Shown piece after piece: positions 33,562 through 42,359 of a stretch of 64,000 bases of DNA (positions are counted from its first letter, which is position 1; each line of letters begins with the position of its first letter). The DNA is taken from the NCBI RefSeq assembly GCF_040829825.1, contig NZ_JBFOLH010000006.1; one strand, written 5' to 3'. Source of the stretch: Leadbetterella sp040829825 (GTDB lineage Bacteria > Bacteroidota > Bacteroidia > Cytophagales > Spirosomataceae). The notes beneath the pieces are model-generated. The model saw nothing but the letters and a program-made list of their open reading frames with translations. It did no database searches and was not told the DNA's origin. Position numbers and translations under genes: made by a program.

Positions 33562-34092
33562 TTAAATGGAAGCGGAATGTTCAAAAAATGTCTTTTTTAG
33601 TTCTTCCGTATCGGTCGGATTGAGCCGGCCGGCCATCAGAAGACGCAATTGGCGGCGGTGCAGCGCCTTTTCATATTGAATTTTTTCTTCTTCCGTTTCA
33701 GGGATAACTTCCGATACTTCAATAGGACGGCCGCTCTGGTCTACAGCCACAAAAGTGAGGAAGGCCTGGTTGGTTTTATTTTTGACGCCGGCCGGGATGT
33801 TCTCCGAAAAAACATCCACCACTACTTCCATAGAGGTGTTGAACGCCCGGGTGATGCGGGCTTCGAGGGTGACCACATTTCCCAAAGGAATGGGGTTTAC
33901 AAACGAAACGTTGTCTACCGATGCAGTGACCACTATCCGGTTGCTGTGCTTCTGGGCGCAGATGGCCCCGGCGATGTCCATGAAGCGCATGAGGTTCCCT
34001 CCCATAAGATTAGAAAGGGGGTTGGTGTCGTTAGGAAAAACCATTTCCGTCATAACAGTGTGCGATTCCCTAACGTATTTGGCTTTCGGCAT
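33562..34092 (-). CDS. Acyl-CoA thioesterase, hotdog fold
   Basis: A 176-residue acyl-CoA hydrolase of the YciA/BACH type. It begins MPKAKYVRESHTVMTEMVFP and shows the family phrases PNDTNPLSNLMGGNLMRFMDIAGAIC (with the catalytic Asn/Asp region), VVTASVDNVSFVNPIPLGNVV and the C-terminal NQAFLTFVAVD. It splits acyl-CoA into fatty acid and CoA; chain preference is unknown. The frame is open to 34239, beyond the divergent dgkA start, so the ATG at 34092 is used. A -7 box TAACTTTG lies on the minus strand at 34115-34108. Confidence 0.9.
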   Translation of the reverse strand: MPKAKYVRESHTVMTEMVFPNDTNPLSNLMGGNLMRFMDIAGAICAQKHSNRIVVTASVDNVSFVNPIPLGNVVTLEARITRAFNTSMEVVVDVFSENIPAGVKNKTNQAFLTFVAVDQSGRPIEVSEVIPETEEEKIQYEKALHRRQLRLLMAGRLNPTDTEELKKTFFEHSASI

Positions 34093-34149
34093 GATCAGGT
34101 TTTTTTGCAAAGTTAGGTAAATTAGCGCTTGGTTTAAATAGCCCGGAAT

Positions 34150-34509
34150 ATGAATGTCAGGAAAATGCTTCGAAGCTTCAGGTATGCCATCAATGGTGTT
34201 TACCTGCTTTTTAAGTACGAAAATAACGCCCGTTTCCATCTTTTAGCCGCTGTGGGAGTGGTGTCAGCGGGCGTATATTTCGGGCTGAAACCCTGGGAAT
34301 GGACCGCGGTTACGGCGTGTATTTTCCTGGTTTTTAGTGCTGAGGCATTCAATACGGCCCTGGAAAAGCTGTGCGATCGGCTGCTGCCCGGGCGTGATCC
34401 GGCGGTAGGAGCCGTCAAGGACCTGGCGGCGGCCGCTGTGCTTTTTACCGTAACGGGTGCCGTACTGGTGGGCCTGCTGATTTTCGGCAGGAGATTATTG
34501 GGAGGATAA
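34150..34509 (+). CDS. dgkA: Diacylglycerol kinase family membrane protein
   Basis: A 119-residue membrane protein of the DgkA/undecaprenol kinase type with an N-terminal amphipathic helix (RSFRYAINGVYLLFKYENNARFH, in two parts) and three membrane helices (about 30-47, 51-66, 92-113). The active-site motif EAFNTALEKLCDR follows helix 2. It phosphorylates diacylglycerol or undecaprenol in the inner membrane. It is 50 bp upstream of purM on the same strand. Confidence 0.9.
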   Translation: MNVRKMLRSFRYAINGVYLLFKYENNARFHLLAAVGVVSAGVYFGLKPWEWTAVTACIFLVFSAEAFNTALEKLCDRLLPGRDPAVGAVKDLAAAAVLFTVTGAVLVGLLIFGRRLLGG

Positions 34510-34559
34510 TCGGGCGGCTGAGCCGTAAAAATCCGTAATTTTGTACAAATTTTATTTCT

Positions 34560-35735
34560 ATGTCAGAAAGATATATGCAGCGGGGGGTTTCAGCCTCTAA
34601 AGAAGATGTGCATAAGGCGATTGAAAAGCTCGATAAGGGTTTATACCCCAAAGCATTTTGTAAAATCTCGCCCGATATACTGGGCGGTGATGAGCGCTAT
34701 TGCAATATTATGCATGCCGACGGCGCCGGCACCAAGACCTCGCTGGCCTATCTTTACTGGAAGGAAACCGGTGATCTGTCGGTGTGGAAGGGAATAGCCC
34801 AGGACTCCATCATCATGAATACCGATGACCTGATCTGCGTAGGTGCCACCGGGCCTATCCTGATGTCATCGTCTATTGACAGGAATAAGAACAAGATACC
34901 CGGAGAGGTGATCTCGGCCATTATTAACGGAAGTGAGGAAGTACTGGCCATGCTGCGCAGCAACGGGGTGGAGATTTACAGCACCGGCGGGGAAACCGCT
35001 GACGTGGGTGACCTCGTGAAAACCATTACGGTAAATACCACGGTGATCTCCCGGATGAAACGGGAGGAGGTCATCTCCAACGACCGGATAGCACCAGGTG
35101 ACGTGATTGTGGGGCTGGCCTCTTCCGGGAAAGCCGTTTACGAGGAGGAATACAACGGCGGAATGGGAAGCAACGGGCTGACATCGGCACGGCATGACGT
35201 ATTGGCGAAGAAATATGCCGGTAAATACCCCGAAAGCTACGACGGGTCGATAGACGGGTCACTGGTTTACAGCGGCTCGAAAGACCTGCTGGATGAAGTA
35301 AGGATCAATGACTCGCTGCTGGTTAACGTTGGCAGGCTGATCCTTTCACCTACCCGTACCTATGCCCCTGTGGTGAAAGAGCTGCTGCGCGAACTGAAGG
35401 GCCGGATAAACGGGATGGTACATTGCAGCGGAGGAGCACAGACCAAGGTGCTGCATTTTGTAGACCAGGTGCATGTGATCAAAGACAACCTGTTCCCGGT
35501 GCCGCCGCTGTTCCGGCTGATCCAGGAAGAGAGCGGGACTTCATGGGCAGAAATGTACAAGGTGTTCAATATGGGACACCGCCTGGAGGTGTACCTGCCC
35601 GAAGCATATGCTGCAGAAGTGATCCGCATTTCGGAATCTTTTGGTATAGAGGCCCGGATTGTAGGCCGGGTGGAAGCGTTTAACGGGAAGAAGCTGACGA
35701 TAGAGAGTGAGAAGGGGAAGTTTGTGTACGAGTGA
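34560..35735 (+). CDS. purM: PurM-type AIR synthase (phosphoribosylformylglycinamidine cyclo-ligase)
   Basis: Makes aminoimidazole ribotide, the fifth step of purine synthesis, from FGAM and ATP. The 391-residue product has YMQRGVSASKEDVHKAIEKL, HADGAGTKTSLAYLYW (nucleotide-binding GAGTK) and GGETADVGDLV, and ends in a standard PurM C-domain. It is about 40-50 residues longer than E. coli PurM, as seen in the Bacteroidota branch often labelled AIR synthase-related. A -7 box TAATTTTG lies 17 bp before the ATG. Confidence 0.88.
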   Translation: MSERYMQRGVSASKEDVHKAIEKLDKGLYPKAFCKISPDILGGDERYCNIMHADGAGTKTSLAYLYWKETGDLSVWKGIAQDSIIMNTDDLICVGATGPILMSSSIDRNKNKIPGEVISAIINGSEEVLAMLRSNGVEIYSTGGETADVGDLVKTITVNTTVISRMKREEVISNDRIAPGDVIVGLASSGKAVYEEEYNGGMGSNGLTSARHDVLAKKYAGKYPESYDGSIDGSLVYSGSKDLLDEVRINDSLLVNVGRLILSPTRTYAPVVKELLRELKGRINGMVHCSGGAQTKVLHFVDQVHVIKDNLFPVPPLFRLIQEESGTSWAEMYKVFNMGHRLEVYLPEAYAAEVIRISESFGIEARIVGRVEAFNGKKLTIESEKGKFVYE

Positions 35736-35742
35736 ACAGGTA

Positions 35743-35770
35743 AGTTAAAAGTTAACAGTTAAAAGTTGCG
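35743..35770. repeat. AGTTAAA heptamer repeat after purM
   Basis: Four 7-bp units (AGTTAAA, AGTTAAC, AGTTAAA, AGTTGCG) follow the purM stop by 7 bp. The middle contains the palindrome GTTAAC. The 7-bp period is like that of the repeats at 15 and 43 kb, though the unit differs. Confidence 0.75.
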
Positions 35771-35869
35771 GTGAGGGAAATATAATAAAATAAATAATTT
35801 ATTTGATTTTGCTAATAGTTTCCTAAATTAGTGTCCGGAAAATCAATTCTTAACCTAAACTTGAATTTT

Positions 35870-36118
35870 ATGAACGGCGTTTTGTATGCAATCATTATTG
35901 GTGCCATTGCCGGTTGGCTGGCAGGCGAGATCAAGCGGGGAATGGGGTTCGGATTAATCGGAAACATTATTGTGGGAATCATTGGAGCAGTAGTCGGTAA
36001 CTGGCTTTTCGGAGTTTTGGGCATCTCCATAGGCTCCGGTGTAATTGCCAACGTTATTTCGGCCGTGATCGGTGCGTTGGTAATATTGTTCCTGATTAGT
36101 TTTATAAAACGAAGTTGA
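35870..36118 (+). CDS. GlsB/YeaQ/YmgE family membrane protein
   Basis: An 82-residue, very hydrophobic Gly-rich protein with three membrane helices: LYAIIIGAIAGWLAGEI, GFGLIGNIIVGIIGAVVGNW and VIANVISAVIGALVILFLI. It matches the transglycosylase-associated/GlsB family, small inner-membrane proteins often induced by stress; the biochemical role is not known. The ATG at 35870 (MNGVLYA) is chosen over a GTG at 35831. It is monocistronic, ending at a shared terminator. Confidence 0.88.
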   Translation: MNGVLYAIIIGAIAGWLAGEIKRGMGFGLIGNIIVGIIGAVVGNWLFGVLGISIGSGVIANVISAVIGALVILFLISFIKRS

Positions 36119-36127
36119 CGTTGATTG

Positions 36128-36155
36128 AAAAAAGGGGCCTCAGCGCCCCTTTTTT
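36128..36155. terminator. Bidirectional intrinsic terminator
   Basis: AAAAAAGGGGC (36128-36138) pairs with GCCCCTTTTTT (36145-36155). It separates the GlsB-like gene (+) from the sigma-54 response regulator (-). Confidence 0.85.
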
Positions 36156-36158
36156 CTT

Positions 36159-37322
36159 TTACAGGCCCAGGCCGGCATATAGTTTTACTTCGTCAATGGT
36201 GATCTCCTGCCCGCACATGATGACCAGCCTTTCCACCACGTTTCTCAGCTCCCGTACATTACCCGTCCAGGGAAGGCTTTTGAGGTGCTCCATGGCGTCG
36301 GCTTTGAAGGTTTTCGGCTGATCGCTATATTCTTCGGCCACATCCTGCAGGAATTTTTCAGCCAGCAGGGGAATGTCTTCCCGTCTTTCGGAAAGCGGCG
36401 GTACGTAAATCGGGATAACATTTAACCGGTGGTAAAGGTCTTCCCGGAAGTTTCCTTCGGCAATTTCCTTTTTAAGGTCCTTATTGGTAGCCGCAATGAT
36501 CCGTACGTTGATCTTGATCTCCTTTTCTCCGCCTACCCGGGTGATTTTACTTTCCTGCAATGCCCGCAGCACTTTTGCCTGGGCAGAAAGGCTCATATCA
36601 CCGATCTCATCGAGGAAGAGTGTACCGTTATCGGCCAGCTCAAATTTGCCGAGCCTTTGCTTGACCGCCGATGTAAAAGCCCCCTTTTCGTGCCCGAAGA
36701 GCTCTGATTCAATCAGCTCTGAGGGAATAGCCGCACAGTTTACTTCAATGAGCGGTTTTTTTACGCGGTTGGAGCGTTCATGAATCTGCTTGGCCACCAT
36801 CTCCTTACCCGAGCCGTTCGGACCCGTGATCAGGATCCGGGCTTCAGTAGGAGCAACCTTCTCAATGGTGTCTTTTACTTTCATGATCAGCGGAGAATCG
36901 CCCACGATCTCGTTGATCTTGTACACCCTTTTCTTCAGGGTTTTGATAACTTCGGTGTCATTGCTTTTTTCGATGGCATTGCGGACCGTCACCAAAAGCC
37001 GGTTCAGATCGGGTGGCTTGGTGATAAAGTCAAACGCACCCCTTTTGGTAGCTTCAACGGCATTTTCCACGTTTCCGAAAGCCGATACCATAACAAACTG
37101 GGTGAGAACGCCTTCTTCACGGGCTTTGAGAAGCACCTCGAGGCCATCCAGCTTGGGCATTTTAATATCACAAAGGGCTATGTCATACTTGCCGGTAGTT
37201 ACCATTTCGAGGCCCTGCTGGCCGTCTTTGGCTTCATCTATTTCATAACCCTCGTATTCGAGGATATCTCTCATGGCATCACGTATGGTTTTCTCGTCGT
37301 CAATTACCAAAATTTTTGCCAT
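36159..37322 (-). CDS. NtrC-type sigma-54 response regulator lacking a DNA-binding domain
   Basis: A 387-residue two-component regulator. The receiver domain has DDE near the N-terminus and phospho-acceptor D52 in ALCDIKMPKLDG. The AAA+ domain has Walker A GPNGSGKE (166-173), the sigma-54 contact loop GAFTSA (213-218; the usual form is GAFTGA) and Walker B GTLFLDEIGD (about 232-241), with sensor NVRIIAATNKDL. It ends at VKLYAGLGL just after the AAA+ lid (PWTGNVRELRNVVERL), so the Fis-type helix-turn-helix is absent. It may act from solution like FlgR. No histidine kinase is adjacent. Confidence 0.9.
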   Translation of the reverse strand: MAKILVIDDEKTIRDAMRDILEYEGYEIDEAKDGQQGLEMVTTGKYDIALCDIKMPKLDGLEVLLKAREEGVLTQFVMVSAFGNVENAVEATKRGAFDFITKPPDLNRLLVTVRNAIEKSNDTEVIKTLKKRVYKINEIVGDSPLIMKVKDTIEKVAPTEARILITGPNGSGKEMVAKQIHERSNRVKKPLIEVNCAAIPSELIESELFGHEKGAFTSAVKQRLGKFELADNGTLFLDEIGDMSLSAQAKVLRALQESKITRVGGEKEIKINVRIIAATNKDLKKEIAEGNFREDLYHRLNVIPIYVPPLSERREDIPLLAEKFLQDVAEEYSDQPKTFKADAMEHLKSLPWTGNVRELRNVVERLVIMCGQEITIDEVKLYAGLGL

Positions 37323-37474
37323 ACTGAACTATGAATAGGATTTTTGTTAAGAATTGGAGGCAATTTACTAATTTTTTCAGTTGCCCCGGTCAAATCTGTA
37401 AATAAATTGAGGAAACAGGAACGGCGTACAGGCATGTTTTCGGCGTGTTTGAACCTAAAAGTAAGTTTTAGTAC

Positions 37475-37482
37475 TATTTTTG
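37475..37482 (+). promoter_or_regulatory. -7 element of ligA
   Basis: TATTTTTG (then C) lies 14 bp before the ligA ATG. A TTTG at 37448-37451 could be the -33 box, but the 23-bp spacer is longer than usual. Confidence 0.45.
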
Positions 37483-37495
37483 CCCGGGTAAACCT

Positions 37496-39571
37496 ATGGA
37501 AATGGAAGCACAGGCCAGAATAAAGGAATTAACCGATCTTCTGAATTATTATAACGACCGGTATTACCAGGATGCCGTTTCGGAAATCAGCGATTTTGAG
37601 TTTGATCACTTATTAAAAGAGCTGGAAAAGCTGGAAAGCGGGTACCCGGAATTCCGGCTGCCCGACAGCCCGACCCAACGTGTAGGCGGGGGCATAACCC
37701 GGAGCTTTGCCACAGTAAAGCACAGGTTTCCCATGCTTTCTTTGTCGAATACCTATAGCGAGGAAGAAATCAGGGACTGGGATGCCCGGGTGCGGAAAGG
37801 CCTGAACGGGGAACCCTACGAATATATCTGCGAGATAAAGTTTGACGGGATTTCGCTTTCGGTGGCCTATGAAGACGGTATCCTGGTGCGGGGCGTTACG
37901 CGCGGAGACGGGGTGCAGGGCGATGATATCAGCGCGAATGTCAGGACGATCCGCTCCCTGCCGCTGAATGTGCGTAAGTTTGATCATCTGATCGGGCGCT
38001 CGTTTGAGGTTCGGGGTGAGGGTTTTATGCCCAATGAAGTTTTTCAGCAGATCAACGCATCCAAGATAGAACGGGGCGAGGCAACGCTGGCCAACCCCAG
38101 GAATGCGGCGGCCGGAACGTTCAAGCTACAGGATTCGGCCATGGTGGCTGCTCGGAAGCTCGATTGCTTCATTTACCAGTATATTTCGGATGACGAAAAG
38201 TTTACCACGCACGAGGAAAGCTTCAGAGCCCTTAAAGCGGCCGGCTTTAATGTGTCTGATTCCTGGAGGAAGGTAGAAGATATAGAGGGCGTGATGGCCT
38301 ATATTCACGAGTGGGAGAGCAAAAGGCACCGGTTGAGCTGTGCTACCGACGGGATTGTGGTGAAGGTGAACCGGTACGACCAGCGGGAGGAGCTGGGCTA
38401 CACGGCCAAAAGCCCGCGATGGGCCATTGCCTACAAGTATAAGGCCGAATCGAAATCCACGAAGCTGCTCGGCGTAACGTTCCAGGTGGGGCGAACCGGG
38501 GCGGTTACTCCTGTTGCCGAACTTGAGCCGGTAGAGCTGTCTATGACGACCGTGAAAAGAGCCACCCTGCACAATGCCGATGAGATAGACCGGCTGGGAC
38601 TGGCCATCGGCGATTACGTTTTTGTGGAGAAGGCCGGTGAAATTATCCCGAAAGTGACGGGGGTAGATTACAGTCAGCCCAATCCTGACCGGGAGCCGAT
38701 CTGTTTCCCGGCCGCGTGCCCGGCCTGCGGATCGGCCCTGTACCGGAACGAGGGGGAAGCTGCCTGGTACTGTCCGGATACGGAAGGATGCCCGCCGCAG
38801 ATCAAGGGAACGATTGAACATTTTATCCAGCGCAAAGCCATGGATATTGACAGCCTGGGAGAAGGCAAAATCGATATTCTCCTCGAAAACGGGCTGATCG
38901 GTGATGCGGCAGACCTTTATTCCCTGACTTTTGAGCAACTGCTGGGGCTGGAAAAAGTACATTTTGACGAGGAAACGGAGAAAGAACGGAAGGTCAGCTT
39001 TAAGGAGAAGACCGTGCAGAATATCCTGGATGGTATTGAGAAGTCGAAAAATGAACCGTTTGCGAAGGTGCTTTTCGGTATGGGGATCCGGTTTGTAGGC
39101 GAAACCACGGCCCAGAAGCTGGCCCAGTATTTTAAAACGATCGACGCACTTATTGCTGCCGGGTATGAAGAGCTGATGGCGGTTCCCGATGTGGGTGAAA
39201 AGGTGGCGCAGAGCATTCACGATTATTTCCGCTCGGAAAAGAACCTGAACTTCCTGGAAAAGCTGAAAGCGGCCGGGGTAACCCTGCAGGCGGAGAATGG
39301 CGTTACCGAGAAAGAAGGCAATGGCCTTGAGGGGCTGACCCTGCTTTATACCGGGACATTTGAGCATTTTACGCGGGAAGAGATCGAAAAAAAGATAGAA
39401 TCAAACGGTGGCCGGCTGGTCAGCGGAGTATCTAAAAAGCTGGATTACCTCATTGTGGGTGAAGGCGCCGGGCCTTCCAAGCTAAAGAAAGCGGCTGACC
39501 TGGGTGTAAAAACCATCAGCGAGCAGGAGTTTATAGCCATGATCGGGGGAGACGCAGACAGCACCGATTAA
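37496..39571 (+). CDS. ligA: NAD-dependent DNA ligase
   Basis: Seals nicks in DNA during replication and repair. The 691-residue product has the Ia domain (YYNDRYYQDAVSEISDFEFD), the adenylation domain with active-site K115 in EIKFDG, GEVRGEGFMPN-like and NPRNAAAGTFK motifs, the OB fold, a four-Cys zinc site (CPACG...YC...GC, about 403-427), a helix-hairpin-helix domain and a C-terminal BRCT domain (about 610-685; LLYTGTFEHFTREEIEKKI). All domains are complete. The start is ATG at 37496. It is monocistronic and precedes the heme uptake operon. Confidence 0.97.
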   Translation: MEMEAQARIKELTDLLNYYNDRYYQDAVSEISDFEFDHLLKELEKLESGYPEFRLPDSPTQRVGGGITRSFATVKHRFPMLSLSNTYSEEEIRDWDARVRKGLNGEPYEYICEIKFDGISLSVAYEDGILVRGVTRGDGVQGDDISANVRTIRSLPLNVRKFDHLIGRSFEVRGEGFMPNEVFQQINASKIERGEATLANPRNAAAGTFKLQDSAMVAARKLDCFIYQYISDDEKFTTHEESFRALKAAGFNVSDSWRKVEDIEGVMAYIHEWESKRHRLSCATDGIVVKVNRYDQREELGYTAKSPRWAIAYKYKAESKSTKLLGVTFQVGRTGAVTPVAELEPVELSMTTVKRATLHNADEIDRLGLAIGDYVFVEKAGEIIPKVTGVDYSQPNPDREPICFPAACPACGSALYRNEGEAAWYCPDTEGCPPQIKGTIEHFIQRKAMDIDSLGEGKIDILLENGLIGDAADLYSLTFEQLLGLEKVHFDEETEKERKVSFKEKTVQNILDGIEKSKNEPFAKVLFGMGIRFVGETTAQKLAQYFKTIDALIAAGYEELMAVPDVGEKVAQSIHDYFRSEKNLNFLEKLKAAGVTLQAENGVTEKEGNGLEGLTLLYTGTFEHFTREEIEKKIESNGGRLVSGVSKKLDYLIVGEGAGPSKLKKAADLGVKTISEQEFIAMIGGDADSTD

Positions 39572-39624
39572 TGTCTGTATGCAATCTTTTCGGCCATTTC
39601 CTTTTACGGTCTCGCAATTCTTCC

Positions 39625-39632
39625 TAGTTTTG
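39625..39632 (+). promoter_or_regulatory. -7 element of the heme uptake operon
   Basis: TAGTTTTG (39625-39632, then C) lies 29 bp before the first ATG. No -33 TTTG is at the proper distance. A small ATTTA-ATA-TAAAT palindrome follows (39644-39656) and could bind a regulator, but it is too simple to call a Fur box. Confidence 0.4.
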
Positions 39633-39661
39633 CGTTTATTTAGATTTAATATAAATACATA

Positions 39662-40516
39662 ATGAAGAAGATAATTTTGAGCCTGGCTCTGCTGGCCGGG
39701 CTTGCCGTTTCGTGCAATACCTCATCAGAGAAAGCGGAAGAAAAGAGCGGGAAGAAGATCGTATCCCTCAGTGGTGCTGTCACGGAGACAATCGCTGCCC
39801 TGGGGGGTGAAGACCAGCTGGTAGGCGTGGATGTTACCAGTACTTTCCCGGAATCGGTGAAAACCCATGCCTCTGACCTGGGCCATATCCGGAGCATTAC
39901 GCTGGAGCCCATTGTAGCGTTGCAGCCTGATGTGGTGGTGGCCGGTGCCAAAGAGTTTAACCCTGAGCTGCAGGCAAAGCTGAAAGAGGCCGGTATTGAG
40001 GTAAAGCTGGTTGAGCAGGAATATTCGGCGCAGGGTGCCAAAAATCTTATTCATACGGTAGGAGAATTATTGGGGAAAGCCGATACGAAATCATTAACGG
40101 ATAAAATTGATGCCGACCTGGCCCAGGTTAAGCCGTTTGAAAAAGCACCCAAAGTACTCTTTATTTATGCGCGGGGCGCGGGTACTTTAATGGTAGCCGG
40201 CGATAAAACCCCGTTTACAGAGGTTGTGAAGCTGGCCGGCGGTGAAAATGCCGTAACCGGCTTTGAAGACTTTAAGCCGCTTACGCCTGAAGCCCTGGTA
40301 CAGGGCAACCCCGACGTGATTCTCTTGTTTGATTCAGGCCTGGCCAGCCTGGGCGGTATAGACGGCTTACTGGCGGTGCCCGGTGTAGCCCAGACCACTG
40401 CCGGAAAAAATAAGGCGATAATTTCTCTTGACGGCGGCCTGATTTCTAATTTCGGCCCGAGAACCGGAGAGGCGGCACTTGCGCTGAACAAAGCCCTGGC
40501 AGAGAAAGTTAAGTAA
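39662..40516 (+). CDS. hmuT: Heme ABC transporter substrate-binding lipoprotein
   Basis: A 284-residue lipoprotein: signal MKKIILSLALLAGLAVSC with the lipobox LAVS-C at residue 18. The fold is that of helical-backbone binding proteins (BtuF/HmuT class): IVSLSGAVTETIAALGGEDQL, IVALQPDVVVAGAKEF and FGPRTGEAALALNKAL. The neighbours (FecCD permease, ATPase, HmuS, ChaN) point to heme rather than cobalamin or siderophore. It is the first gene of the operon, followed by the permease after 3 bp. Confidence 0.85.
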   Translation: MKKIILSLALLAGLAVSCNTSSEKAEEKSGKKIVSLSGAVTETIAALGGEDQLVGVDVTSTFPESVKTHASDLGHIRSITLEPIVALQPDVVVAGAKEFNPELQAKLKEAGIEVKLVEQEYSAQGAKNLIHTVGELLGKADTKSLTDKIDADLAQVKPFEKAPKVLFIYARGAGTLMVAGDKTPFTEVVKLAGGENAVTGFEDFKPLTPEALVQGNPDVILLFDSGLASLGGIDGLLAVPGVAQTTAGKNKAIISLDGGLISNFGPRTGEAALALNKALAEKVK

Positions 40517-40519
40517 GCT

Positions 40520-41557
40520 GTGTTGAAGAATAAACTGCCCTTGTACCTGTTGATCTCGTTCCTGGTGCTGCTGGCGCTGGCCTGGCTGTCGCTGCACATG
40601 GGCGTATACCGGTTTGAGGAGTCTTCCGTCATAAAAATCCTGGGGAGCTTTCTGCGCGGAGACCCGTCGGTACCGGCTACAGATGCGTATATCATCGGGA
40701 AAGTGCGGCTGCCCCGGGTAGTGATGGCTATGCTGGTAGGAAGCATCCTGGCCGTTTCGGGTACCTGCCTGCAGGGGATCTTCAAAAACCCGCTGGCAAC
40801 CCCTGACCTGATCGGGGTTACTTCGGGAGCCACGCTGATGGCGGCCGTTACCATTGTGCTCGGAGAGTCGGTGCGGCCGTTTATCCCGGAGGCCCTTCAT
40901 TTTTCATTGGTCAGCATCGGGGCGTTCATCGGTGCGTTGGGCGCCATCTCTATGGTATATAGCATTGCTTCAGGAGGTGGAAAGACCAATGTGGTCATTA
41001 TGCTGCTGGCCGGTGTGGCCATTTCTTCGCTGGGTTTTGCCCTTGTGGGCTTTATGACCTACCTGGCCAAAGATGACCAGCTCAGGGATCTCACCTTCTG
41101 GAACCTGGGCAGCCTGGGCGCTGCTACCTGGACCAAGAACGGTATCCTGGCGGTAGTGATACTGGGTACCTACAGTTACCTGATCACCAAGGGCAAGGCC
41201 CTGAATGCGATGATGCTGGGCGAGAAAGATGCAGAACACCTGGGAATACGCGTAGAAAGCGTGAAACGCCTTACCGTGCTGTTCTCTGCCCTGATGGTGG
41301 GAACAGCGGTGGCATTTTCGGGTAGCATTGGCTTTGTGGGACTGATCATACCGTATATTCTCCGGCTTTTGTTCAGCTCGAACTATACGGTGATCCTGCC
41401 GTTATCTGCCGTATGGGGAGCCGTGCTTCTGCTGGCTGCCGATACGGTCAGCCGTACCCTCGTGGCTCCTTCAGAGTTGCCAATCGGTATCCTGACGGCC
41501 ATTCTGGGTGCGCCGGTATTTATTGCTATCCTGGTGCGGTACAAAAAATCAATGTAA
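40520..41557 (+). CDS. hmuU: Heme/iron ABC transporter permease, FecCD family
   Basis: A 345-residue inner-membrane permease with about ten helices. Family motifs are visible: RLPRVVMAMLVGSILAVSGTCLQGIFKNPLATPD is split over the second and third helices, followed by GVTSGA and the C-terminal GSIGFVGLIIPYILRLLF with LVAPSELPIGILTAILGAPVF. It probably starts with GTG at 40520, 3 bp after the hmuT stop. It ends sharing one base with the ATPase start (TAATG). Works with the binding lipoprotein and the ATPase to bring heme into the cytoplasm. Confidence 0.9.
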   Translation: MLKNKLPLYLLISFLVLLALAWLSLHMGVYRFEESSVIKILGSFLRGDPSVPATDAYIIGKVRLPRVVMAMLVGSILAVSGTCLQGIFKNPLATPDLIGVTSGATLMAAVTIVLGESVRPFIPEALHFSLVSIGAFIGALGAISMVYSIASGGGKTNVVIMLLAGVAISSLGFALVGFMTYLAKDDQLRDLTFWNLGSLGAATWTKNGILAVVILGTYSYLITKGKALNAMMLGEKDAEHLGIRVESVKRLTVLFSALMVGTAVAFSGSIGFVGLIIPYILRLLFSSNYTVILPLSAVWGAVLLLAADTVSRTLVAPSELPIGILTAILGAPVFIAILVRYKKSM

Positions 41558-42333
41558 TGGTAAAAGGGCATAAAATATCCTACTCTCATAAAAACTATTC
41601 CATCCTGAAAGGGGTGGATGTGTCGGTAGACTATGGCGATATGCTGGTGATCGTGGGGCCGAACGGTGCAGGGAAATCGACCCTGCTGAATGTGCTGGCC
41701 AATGAGATATCGCGGAATACAGAAGATATTTATTTCAAATTGAAGCGTTTCAGAGAATGGGACGTTTTGGATTTGTCAAAAAATAAGGCCAAATTTTCCC
41801 AGCACCACAACGGGGATATCCCCCTGCCCGTACGGGAGGTAGTGCTGATGGGCCGCTACCCGTATTTTGATTCGATTCCCCGCCCTGCCGATCTTGAGGC
41901 CATAGAAGAAGCCATGAAAGAGGTGGGCATATGGGATTTAAGAGACCGGGAGTATAACCTGCTGTCGGGAGGAGAGAAGCAACGGGTTCACCTGGCGCGG
42001 GTGATGACCCAGATGAGAAACGAAATAGCGCATAAGCTGGTTTTGCTGGATGAACCGCTGAACAACCTGGACGTAAAACACCAGTACCAGGTGCTGGAGC
42101 TGATGTCGGGTTTTGCCAAAAAGGGAAACACCGTGGTCACCGTGCTGCATGACCTGAACCTGGCCGCCCGGTTTGCTACCCGGGTATTGATGATGAAAAA
42201 CGGTACGGTACTGGCCCAGGGCGCGCCCGGCGAAGTACTTACTGCTGAGATTATATCGGAGGCCTATGGTTTCCCCTGCAGCATATGGATGCACCCGGTT
42301 CGTCAGCAACCGGTTATTTTATTCGGAAATTAA
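41557..42333 (+). CDS. hmuV: Heme ABC transporter ATP-binding protein
   Basis: A 258-residue ATPase of the FepC/HmuV class: Walker A GPNGAGKST (about 34-42), the HmuV-like LPVREVVLMGRYPYF, signature LLSGGEKQRVHLARVM, Walker B KLVLLDEPLNNLD and the His-switch VLHDLNLAAR. The inserted segment between Walker A and the Q-loop is longer than in FepC, as in HmuV. The frame is open upstream to 41413 inside the permease, but ATG at 41557 overlapping its stop is clearly right. Confidence 0.92.
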   Translation: MVKGHKISYSHKNYSILKGVDVSVDYGDMLVIVGPNGAGKSTLLNVLANEISRNTEDIYFKLKRFREWDVLDLSKNKAKFSQHHNGDIPLPVREVVLMGRYPYFDSIPRPADLEAIEEAMKEVGIWDLRDREYNLLSGGEKQRVHLARVMTQMRNEIAHKLVLLDEPLNNLDVKHQYQVLELMSGFAKKGNTVVTVLHDLNLAARFATRVLMMKNGTVLAQGAPGEVLTAEIISEAYGFPCSIWMHPVRQQPVILFGN

Positions 42334-42359
42334 GATATTTTAAATTTTGTTATAGGAAT

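Noticed and set aside
36159..37322. Frameshifted remnant of an HTH domain after the sigma-54 regulator
   Set aside because: Only 3 bp separate its stop from a strong terminator stem, so there is no room for a lost HTH domain.
38126..39367. 413-codon open frame on the minus strand
   Set aside because: Antisense shadow of ligA; all ligA domains are intact on the other strand.
39644..39656. Fur box before the heme operon
   Set aside because: ATTTA-ATA-TAAAT is a short AT palindrome expected by chance in an AT-rich promoter and is not a 19-bp Fur-like site.
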